From Synechococcus sp. 8F6 (GTDB lineage: Bacteria; Cyanobacteriota; Cyanobacteriia; PCC-6307; Cyanobiaceae), in NCBI RefSeq assembly GCF_002252665.1, contig NZ_NQKZ01000018.1:1-38660 (forward strand): a DNA stretch of 38,660 nucleotides, given 5' to 3'. The notes under the pieces are model-generated. The model worked only from the letters and a program-made list of their open reading frames with translations, was not told the origin of the DNA and did not search any database. The position numbers and the translations under genes are program-made. Shown one piece after another: positions 32,670-38,660 of the stretch (positions are counted from its first letter, which is position 1; each line of letters begins with the position of its first letter).

Positions 32670-34304
32670 TCAGGCGGCCCAGTGCAACGGCCAGGGCTGG
32701 CGGCAATAGCGCCGGCCCGAGGCCCGCTGGTAGAGGCGTTGGGCGCCGTCGTCGCTCTCGCTGAGCAATTCCTCCTGCACCAAGCGGCGCAGCAGCCAAC
32801 CCCAGCTGACCTCCTGCTCCTGGCGCAGCTCGGCAGAAGCCGCACCCGCCAGCTCCTCGGCCAGGCTGCGCAAATCCCGACCCGGCCGGGCCTCGAGCGC
32901 CTCCAGCGCCGTGAGCGCATCCACCGACCAATCCTGGCGTCGCCGTGGGCTCTGGCAGTTGTCACAGCGGCCACAGGCGGCGGCCAGCTCGCCCACGGCC
33001 AGCAGGAGCGCCTGCTCCCGGCAGCCCTCGCCCTCCGCCACGGCCTCCATCCGCCGCAGTTGCTGCTGGGCCAGCTCCAGGCGCTGCTGGTCCTGCTGGC
33101 GCTGCACCGCCGTGGCGGCAGCAGGCATCAGCTGGGATCCACCCCCCCGGATGGCCCAGCCGAGGCTCGTGCGATCGGCCGGGTCGTAGAGCACCAAACA
33201 ACGGGCCGGCAGGCCGTCGCGCCCCGCCCGCCCCGATTCCTGCAGGTACCCCTCCGGACTGGCCGGCAGATCCAGGTGGAGCACCAAGCCCACATCCGGT
33301 CGATCCACCCCCATCCCGAAGGCCACGGTGGCCACCAACACCGGCCTGGGCTGGTGCTGAAAGTGCTCGAGAGCCAGCTGGCGGCTTTCGGGATCCATGC
33401 CGGCGTGATACGCAATCGCCTCCAGCCCAGCCGCCGTGAGTCGGGCGGCCCACTGCTCCACGGAGCGGCGCGTGCGCGCGTAGATCAGCACAGCCCCGCG
33501 GGCGGACGTCACCGTCTCCAGCACCAGGGGCAAAGGATCGGCCGGGCGCAGCTGCATGCCATACACCAGGTTGGTGCGGCGGGCCGAACGCACCTGAATC
33601 AGCGGCCGGCGCAGCTGCAGCAGACGGATGATGTCGGCCCGCACCTGGGGGGCGGCGGTGGCACTGAGCGCCACCAGGGGCACCCCCGGGCACTGGGCGC
33701 GCAACTGTCCCAGGCGGCGGTAGTCGGGGCGGAAATCGTGGCCCCAGGCGCTGATGCAGTGGGCTTCATCCACCGCCAGGGCCACCAGCTGACCGCTCTC
33801 AAGCACGTCGTCGAGCAACTGGCGGGTGGCCTCCGCCTGGAGCCGCTCCGGTGCCAGGTAGAGCAGGCGCAGCTTGTGATCCCGCAGGCGCTGCAACAAC
33901 TGCCGCCGCTCCGGCAACGCCAGCCCCCCGTGCAGACAGGCCGCGGGGATGCCGCGGCGCTGGAGCTGGCTCACCTGGTCCTGCATCAGGGCAACCAGAG
34001 GCGAAATCACCAGCACCAGACCGCCACGCACCAGGGCCGGCAACTGATAGCAGAGGGATTTGCCGCCCCCGGTGGGCAGCACCGCCAGGCAGTCCTGGCC
34101 GGCTAGCAAGGCCTCCACCACCGGGCGCTGGCCGGGCCGAAACGTCGACCAGCCGAAATGGCGCTCGAGGGCCAGCTCCAGCGGATCCCCCAGAGACTTC
34201 AGCTCGCCGACGCGCCTGCTGCGAGTCGTGCTGCGAGTTGTGCCGCTAGGCAGGGAGCCAGACAAAAGAGCCCTACCCATAGTGCACCCGACCATAGCGG
34301 CCAC
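32670..34304 (-). CDS. recQ: RecQ-family ATP-dependent DNA helicase
   Basis: 544 residues. Helicase motifs: FRPGQRPVVEALLAGQD (motif 0), TGGGKSLCYQLPA (Walker A), DEAHCISAWGHDFRPDY (DEAH and the RecQ aromatic loop), ALSATA, and YLQESGRAGRDGLPA (motif VI). The zinc domain keeps Cys residues in GCREQALLLAVGEL and CGRCDNC. It has a winged-helix-like C-terminus but no HRDC domain. The first about 35 residues (before LKSLGDPLELALERHF) are low complexity and may not be translated. Convergent with the LysM gene, 13 bases apart. Confidence 0.95.
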   Translation of the reverse strand: MAAMVGCTMGRALLSGSLPSGTTRSTTRSRRVGELKSLGDPLELALERHFGWSTFRPGQRPVVEALLAGQDCLAVLPTGGGKSLCYQLPALVRGGLVLVISPLVALMQDQVSQLQRRGIPAACLHGGLALPERRQLLQRLRDHKLRLLYLAPERLQAEATRQLLDDVLESGQLVALAVDEAHCISAWGHDFRPDYRRLGQLRAQCPGVPLVALSATAAPQVRADIIRLLQLRRPLIQVRSARRTNLVYGMQLRPADPLPLVLETVTSARGAVLIYARTRRSVEQWAARLTAAGLEAIAYHAGMDPESRQLALEHFQHQPRPVLVATVAFGMGVDRPDVGLVLHLDLPASPEGYLQESGRAGRDGLPARCLVLYDPADRTSLGWAIRGGGSQLMPAAATAVQRQQDQQRLELAQQQLRRMEAVAEGEGCREQALLLAVGELAAACGRCDNCQSPRRRQDWSVDALTALEALEARPGRDLRSLAEELAGAASAELRQEQEVSWGWLLRRLVQEELLSESDDGAQRLYQRASGRRYCRQPWPLHWAA

Positions 34305-34327
34305 CAGATGCAGGGGAGGCGCCGCGC

Positions 34328-35374
34328 TCAGGGCAGGGGCGGGGGGGGCAGCTGGTCGGGGGATTCCTCCACCAGCTGCAGCCGCACCCGCTTGCCACCC
34401 GCCAGCTCCCCCAGCGACACCCGCAGGGTGCTGCCGCTGAGCGATTGCAAAGCCGTAAGCAGTTCCCGTAGATGGGGAGTGCTGCTGCCGCTCTCCACCC
34501 AGAGGCGCTCCTGCAGACCGCCCAGCCGCCGCCAGCTGGTGTGCAGCTTCAGCACGGCACTCTCCAGGGCCTGGGCCTGACCCACCGCATCGGCCAACAA
34601 GCCGAGGGCATCGAGCCGCTGGGCCTCCTGCAGTGCCTTCTCGAAATCCAGCTCCCCCTGCTGGAAGGCCCGCACCGCCAGGGCCGCCTCCGCCGCTTTG
34701 CTGAGCCAGCGGGCCGTGCTGGTCACATCCTTGACCCGCTCCAGCTCCGGCTCCTCCCGCAACACCCGGCGCAGGTCCTCCTGCTGGGCCTCGGGCAGCT
34801 TGGCCAGCTCCTTCACCAAAGGAGCCACAGCCCGCGGCGGCAGCAGGTTTTCAGCGGTGCGCTGGCGGATCTCCTCGGGCAGGAGCGGGCTGGTGGCGGC
34901 GGTGAACTCATCACTCAGACGCCGCACCTGCTTGCGGGTGATCTGCTGACCCTCGTTGGCCGCCTCGCTGATCATTTGCTGCACCTCCGGATCGGCCTGG
35001 GCCGTCTCCAGAAAGGCGCGCTTGGAGAAGTTGTTGACGCTGGTTTCCTCCAGCATCCCGTCGCCCACCAGGCTGTCGGCCGACTCGGCCAACTGGATGA
35101 GGGTGTAAGCCCGCGTCTTGCTGATTTCGCGCTCGCGCAGCCATTGCAGAAAGCCGGTGCCGCGCCCCTCGCCGCCGCGCTTTTCACGGTCTCGCACAGC
35201 CCGCAGGATGCGCCCCCGCCAGATCTCGGTCTGCAGGTCGAAGCGATCGCACACGGCCCAGGCCTCCTCGAGGCGGGCCAGAAACTCCATCGTGCTGATG
35301 GTGTCGCTGTCTGGATCGGGCAGCTCGAGCGTCAGCACCGGCGGCGTTGGGACCTCCGTGGGGGCCATGGCCAT
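34328..35374 (-). CDS. Conserved hypothetical protein, possibly DNA-binding
   Basis: 348 residues from ATG 35374 (ATG 35368 equally possible). The N-terminal part, EEAWAVCDRFDLQTEIWRGR, FLQWLREREISKTRAYTLIQ and LAESADSLV, resembles the HTH-like pattern seen in DUF3102 or KorB/ParB-type proteins. The middle has ITRKQVRRLSDEFTA, PRAVAPLVKELAKLPEAQ and an Arg/Glu-rich helix; the C-terminal third is helical with a Leu-rich stretch and a Pro tail. Soluble, no signal peptide. I do not know its function; DNA binding is inference. It lies alone on the minus strand, upstream of recQ. Confidence 0.75.
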   Translation of the reverse strand: MAMAPTEVPTPPVLTLELPDPDSDTISTMEFLARLEEAWAVCDRFDLQTEIWRGRILRAVRDREKRGGEGRGTGFLQWLREREISKTRAYTLIQLAESADSLVGDGMLEETSVNNFSKRAFLETAQADPEVQQMISEAANEGQQITRKQVRRLSDEFTAATSPLLPEEIRQRTAENLLPPRAVAPLVKELAKLPEAQQEDLRRVLREEPELERVKDVTSTARWLSKAAEAALAVRAFQQGELDFEKALQEAQRLDALGLLADAVGQAQALESAVLKLHTSWRRLGGLQERLWVESGSSTPHLRELLTALQSLSGSTLRVSLGELAGGKRVRLQLVEESPDQLPPPPLP

Positions 35375-35523
35375 GGAAGGGATCGCGCGGCTGAAGACGC
35401 GATCGTGCCACGGGGCAGCTCGCGGCCCCCACTGCAAGGGCGACGAATCGTGACGCCGGCGATGAAGCCTCCCGCCCGCGCGGGTATCTTCCCTGTGGCA
35501 GCCACCCGATCTACAGCGCAGCG

Positions 35524-35733
35524 ATGGCCATCTCCCGCGGCGACAAGGTGCGCATCAAGCGCCCCGAGTCCTATTGGTTCAACGAAGTCGGCACCGTCGC
35601 TTCAATCGACACCTCCGGCATCCGCTACCCCGTGGTGGTTCGCTTCGAGAAGGTGAACTACAACGGCTATAGCGGCTCTGAAGGCGGCATCAACACCAAC
35701 AATTTCACCGAGAGCGAACTCGACAAGGCCTGA
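35524..35733 (+). CDS. psaE: Photosystem I subunit IV (PsaE)
   Basis: 69 residues. [20 protein letters not shown] followed by [31 protein letters not shown] and [10 protein letters not shown] is canonical PsaE, an SH3-like stromal subunit that helps dock ferredoxin and supports cyclic electron flow. Monocistronic: its own terminator follows 58 bases after the stop. Divergent from the hypothetical gene at 35374; the 149 bases between carry the promoter. Confidence 0.98.
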   Translation: MAISRGDKVRIKRPESYWFNEVGTVASIDTSGIRYPVVVRFEKVNYNGYSGSEGGINTNNFTESELDKA

Positions 35734-35790
35734 GCTCCGGCCGGCTTGTTCCCTCAAGCGGCGCGCCACATCCCAATCGTGCGCCAGATC

Positions 35791-35820
35791 AGCCCGTGCC
35801 ACCGTTGGTGGTGCGGGCTT
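35791..35820 (+). terminator. Terminator of psaE
   Basis: AGCCCG TGCCACC GTT GGTGGTG CGGGCT forms a near-perfect hairpin, followed by TTTC. It separates psaE from mutM. Confidence 0.7.
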
Positions 35821-35869
35821 TCGAATGGGCTCGCAGGAGTCCCCAGCTCTGCCCGCCCTGCCAGCGCCC

Positions 35870-36715
35870 ATGCCTGAACTCCCCGAAGTGGAAACCGTGC
35901 GGCGCGGCCTGGAGAGCCAAACCCGAGGCTTCACGATCGAGCGGGTGGAGGTGCTGCGGGCGCGGGCCATCGCCAGCCCAGCATCGCCAGCCGCCTTCAC
36001 CGCCGCCCTGAGCGGCACCGAAGTTGGAGCCTGGGAGCGGCGCGGCAAATACCTGATGGGGCAGCTCAGCCGCGGGGGACGCGACGCCGGCACCTGGGGC
36101 GTGCACCTGCGCATGACCGGCCAGTTTCTTTGGCTCGATGCGCCGCGCCCGCCCTGCGCCCACACGCGGGTGCAGCTGTTCAATGCCGCGGGCCAGGAGT
36201 TGCGCTTCGTGGACACCCGCAGCTTCGGCCAGATGTGGTGGGTGCCGCCAGGCGAGCCCGTGGAGAGCGTGATCACCGGCCTGCAGAAATTGGGGCCGGA
36301 ACCGTTCAGCGAGGCCTTCAGCGCCACCTACCTGCGTGAGCGCCTGCGGGGCTCCAGCCGGCCGATCAAAAACGCGCTGTTGGACCAGTCTCTGGTGGCA
36401 GGAGTCGGCAACATCTACGCCGATGAGTCGTTGTTTGCCGCTGGCATCCAGCCCAGCACCCCCAGTGGACGCTTGTCGCTGTCGCGGCTGAAAGGGCTGC
36501 ACCAGGCCCTGGTGGAGGTGCTGGAAACCAGCATCGGTGCGGGGGGCACCACCTTCAGCGATTTTCGCGACCTCAGCGGCAGCAACGGCAATTACGGCGG
36601 CGTGGCCTGGGTGTATCGGCGGGGCGGCGAACCCTGCCGCCGTTGCCACACCCCCATTCGCCGCGACAAGCTCGGCGGCCGCAGCAGCCACTGGTGCCCC
36701 AGCTGCCAGCATTGA
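35870..36715 (+). CDS. mutM: Formamidopyrimidine-DNA glycosylase (Fpg/MutM)
   Basis: 281 residues. The ATG at 35870 gives MPELPEVETVRRGL; Pro2 is the catalytic nucleophile and Glu3 is essential, which fixes the start against upstream ATGs (35825). LRMTGQF, VDTRSFGQMW, GPEP, KNALLDQSLVAGVGNIYADE (helix-two-turns-helix with the Asn), and the zinc finger CRRCHTPIRRDKLGGRSSHW plus CPSC are present. Excises 8-oxoguanine, fitting an oxygenic phototroph. The stop TGA overlaps the possible TTG starts of the next gene. Confidence 0.97.
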   Translation: MPELPEVETVRRGLESQTRGFTIERVEVLRARAIASPASPAAFTAALSGTEVGAWERRGKYLMGQLSRGGRDAGTWGVHLRMTGQFLWLDAPRPPCAHTRVQLFNAAGQELRFVDTRSFGQMWWVPPGEPVESVITGLQKLGPEPFSEAFSATYLRERLRGSSRPIKNALLDQSLVAGVGNIYADESLFAAGIQPSTPSGRLSLSRLKGLHQALVEVLETSIGAGGTTFSDFRDLSGSNGNYGGVAWVYRRGGEPCRRCHTPIRRDKLGGRSSHWCPSCQH

Positions 36716-36732
36716 GCTCCTTGCAGTTGAGC

Positions 36733-38139
36733 GTGGATCCCGTAGCCGGCAGCACCGCCGCCCTGGCGCAGCAACTCAGCGCCACCATGGCAACGATCCA
36801 CCGCCGCGGCTGGTGCGACGGCACGGGCGGCAACTTCAGCTGCGTGCTGGATCGCGAGCCCCTACAGCTGTTGATGGCACCGAGCGGTGTCGACAAGGGC
36901 TCCGTGGCGCCGGAAGCGTTGATCGTGGTGGATGCCCACGGCGGTGTGGTGCGGGGGGAGGGGAAGGCCAGCGCCGAAACCCAGCTGCATTTGGCGTTGG
37001 TGGAAACCTGCGGGGCCGGTGCCGTGCTGCACACGCACTCCCAGGCCGGCACGCTGCTCTCCCAGCACTACGCCCCCAGCGGCGATTGCGGCGTTGCCCA
37101 TCTGAGCCTGCACGACCTGGAAATGCTCAAGGGTCTGGAGGGCATCACCACCCACGAGAGCTCGGTGGCAATTCCGGTGTTGGACAACAACCAGGATCTG
37201 CAGCGTCTGCGGGCCGAGGCCGAACCCCACCTGCGCCAGGCGCCCCACGGGCTGCTCATCGCGGGCCATGGCCTCTATGCCTGGGGGCGTGATCTGCCAA
37301 CGGCCCATCGCCATCTGGAGATCCTGGAATTTCTGCTGGAGCAGCACTGGCGCCAGCTGCTGCTTGAGGCCTTAAGCGCGCCGCGGCAGCAGCGCCAAGC
37401 GCCCCGAAACCAGGTGTGTCGGCAGGGGGTGACACACGTGCTGCTCGACATCGAAGGCACCACCTGCCCCGTGAGCTTTGTCTCGAGCACCCTGTTTCCC
37501 TATGCGGCAGAACAACTCGAAGCGTTTCTGGACAGCCATCGCAACGACCTCGCGGTGCGAAGCCTCCTGGATGAGGTCGAAGCCGCCTGGCGGCAGGACG
37601 CCGACCCCGAGGCCCAAGCGTTGCGGCAACAGGGCGGGGTAGGAACGTTGGCCTACCTGCAGTGGTTGATCCGCCGCGATCGCAAACTCACCCCCCTCAA
37701 GGATCTCCAGGGCTTGGTGTGGGAGCAGGGCTACCGAAGCGGTGCCCTGACAGGGCCACTATTCGCCGATGTGCCTGGCGCGCTGCGGCGCTGGCATGGG
37801 GCCGGTCTGGTGTTGGCGGTGTATTCCTCAGGGTCGGTCGCCGCCCAGCGCTTGATCTACGGCCACAGCAATGCAGGCGATTTACGGCCGCTGTTCAGCC
37901 ATTGGTTCGACACTCGAATCGGCCCGAAACAGGCGCCCGAGAGCTACGCGACCATCGCCGCTCAGCTCGGCGTCGATCCTGAGCAGATGCTGTTTGTCAG
38001 CGATGCCCTAACGGAATGTCAGGCGGCCGCTGCCGCGGGCATGCAGGTGGTGTTCAGCGATCGCGAGGGCAACCCCGGACGCGACCCGGGGCCGTTTGAG
38101 AGGATCGTGAGCTTCAACGACCTGGTGCTGACCCCGTGA
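36733..38139 (+). CDS. mtnBC: Fused methylthioribulose-1-P dehydratase / enolase-phosphatase (MtnB-MtnC)
   Basis: 468 residues joining two consecutive-type methionine-salvage enzymes. Residues about 10-205 are MtnB, a class II aldolase-like dehydratase: RRGWCDGTGGNFSCVL, HTHS with zinc ligands His100 and His102, and GHGLYAWG with His179. Residues about 230-468 are MtnC, a HAD-type enolase-phosphatase: LLDIEGTTCPVSFVSSTLFP with Asp239 and Glu241, VYSSGSVAAQRLIYGHS, KQAPESY and FVSDALTE. This is the same domain order as plant DEP1. Possible starts are TTG 36712, TTG 36721 and GTG 36733; the last was taken as a neutral choice. Its stop overlaps the following gene (GTGA). Confidence 0.93.
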   Translation: MDPVAGSTAALAQQLSATMATIHRRGWCDGTGGNFSCVLDREPLQLLMAPSGVDKGSVAPEALIVVDAHGGVVRGEGKASAETQLHLALVETCGAGAVLHTHSQAGTLLSQHYAPSGDCGVAHLSLHDLEMLKGLEGITTHESSVAIPVLDNNQDLQRLRAEAEPHLRQAPHGLLIAGHGLYAWGRDLPTAHRHLEILEFLLEQHWRQLLLEALSAPRQQRQAPRNQVCRQGVTHVLLDIEGTTCPVSFVSSTLFPYAAEQLEAFLDSHRNDLAVRSLLDEVEAAWRQDADPEAQALRQQGGVGTLAYLQWLIRRDRKLTPLKDLQGLVWEQGYRSGALTGPLFADVPGALRRWHGAGLVLAVYSSGSVAAQRLIYGHSNAGDLRPLFSHWFDTRIGPKQAPESYATIAAQLGVDPEQMLFVSDALTECQAAAAAGMQVVFSDREGNPGRDPGPFERIVSFNDLVLTP

Positions 38140-38537
38140 GTTCGGATCTCAAGAGCCTCGATCAAGCCCTTCTGAGCCTGAACCAGACTTTGCTCGAAAG
38201 CGTGGCGTGCGGCGACTGGGACACCTACGCCAGCCTCTGCAGCACGGATCTCACCTGTTTCGAAGCAGAAACCAACGGCGTGCTGGCCGAAGGCCTGCCC
38301 TTCCACAAGTTTTACTTCGAGCTTCCCGGCGATCCCCAGGCGAGCGCCACACCGGTGCAGGTGAGCATGGCCAGGCCCCACACCCGCTGGATCGGCCCCG
38401 ATGCGGCCATCTTGAGCTACACCCGCCTCACTCAGAAGCTCAGCAACGGTGTGCCCATCACCGCCAGCTGCTGCGAAACGCGCGTGTGACAACACATCGA
38501 CGGCAACTGGCTGCAGGTACACGCCCACCGCTCCTAA
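38136..38537 (+). pseudogene. CaMKII-association-domain-like (NTF2 fold) gene with in-frame TGA
   Basis: GTG at 38136 overlaps the mtnBC stop. Residues 1-117 read SSDLKSLDQALLSLNQTLLE, SVACGDWDTYASLCSTDLTC, then FHKFYFELPG and AAILSYTRLTQKL, an NTF2/SnoaL-type fold as in the CaMKII association domain. The frame stops at TGA (38487-38489) right after ITASCCETRV. The next codons read QHIDGNWLQVHAHRS up to TAA at 38535-38537, the usual end of this family in which E(T/S)R(I/V)W-(Q)-x-(I)-(D/N)G-x-W-x-x-VH-x-HRS is expected. The TGA sits where Trp is expected (TGG to TGA). Truncation, sequencing error or readthrough are possible. Function of these bacterial proteins is largely unknown. Confidence 0.7.
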
Positions 38538-38571
38538 GCAAGCCACCACAACAAGCGCGCACACGCCCAAC

Positions 38572-38601
38572 AAAAAAGCCACCCCGGGGGGTGGCTTTCT
38601 G
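38572..38601. terminator. Bidirectional-looking terminator hairpin
   Basis: AAAAAAGCCACCCC GG GGGGTGGCTTTCT gives an eight-base-pair GC stem with A run on one side and a short T run on the other, 35 bases after the TAA of the interrupted gene. It ends the mutM-mtnBC transcript. Confidence 0.7.
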
Positions 38602-38660
38602 CTTCAAGGGGAGATCGCTGATTTCAGGCTTCCAAAAGGAAACCAAAGCAGATCAACCAG

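Noticed and set aside
32664-32678. GCCGCC-loop-GGCGGC hairpin as terminator between LysM gene and recQ
   Set aside because: The stem is GC-rich but has no T run on either strand and overlaps the recQ stop region.

Overview
The window looks like a chromosomal segment of a high-GC picocyanobacterium (Cyanobium / freshwater-type Synechococcus lineage). The evidence is psaE (photosystem I), a high-light-inducible protein, the nitrogen regulator pair pipX-pipY beside sepF, the cyanobacterial DUF3119, DUF3086, DUF1823 and DUF4079 families, MiaE, cobalamin-type CobI, isoamylase-type GlgX, and occasional HIP1 octamers (GCGATCGC). Genes are tightly packed with many ATGA/GTGA overlaps. I see no rRNA, insertion sequence, integrase or CRISPR array.

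Layout. 1-1810 (minus): an intact hoxE, then a hoxF cut off after about 345 codons and joined within about 100 bp to what reads as the 3' end of hypE (ending -LPRIC). This looks like the scar of a deleted bidirectional NiFe-hydrogenase cluster. 1785-7600: small secreted and zinc-finger proteins, gluQRS, HU, a degenerate metallo-beta-lactamase-fold protein, glgX, an Hli gene with a 38-codon membrane protein, and tRNA-Gly. 7643-11833 (plus): a GPH-type symporter, then mlaE-DUF3119-DUF3086-plsY, a lipid-related operon with two uncharacterised members. 16660-11856 (minus): der, cbiQ, pipX, pipY, sepF, proC. 16871-24400: an exported double-nitrilase protein whose second domain lacks its catalytic residues, a gamma-glutamyltransferase-like enzyme, DUF1823, dus, DUF4079, cobI and mtnD (methionine salvage).

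24404-26309: a small base-compositionally different gap with a secreted peptide and a possible gene remnant, then miaE, aroQ, tRNA-Tyr and tRNA-Thr. 26369-29028: a LuxR-type response regulator overlapping a Cache-like sensor histidine kinase. 29102-34304: an HTH protein with a run-on C-terminus, a class-3 aldehyde dehydrogenase, a four-LysM exported protein and recQ. 34328-38537: an uncharacterised 348-codon protein, psaE, mutM, an MtnB-MtnC fusion, and a CaMKII-association-domain-like gene carrying an in-frame TGA where the family pattern suggests Trp.

Functional links: mtnD and the mtnB-mtnC fusion supply three late steps of methionine salvage from two loci. PipX/PipY tie nitrogen signalling to the sepF/proC operon. 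MlaE and PlsY point to membrane-lipid traffic. The most unusual items are the hox/hyp scar, the half-dead double nitrilase and the TGA-interrupted last gene. I did not recognise a wholly new multi-gene system; the best candidates for undescribed biology are the DUF3119/DUF3086 pair and the several very small proteins.
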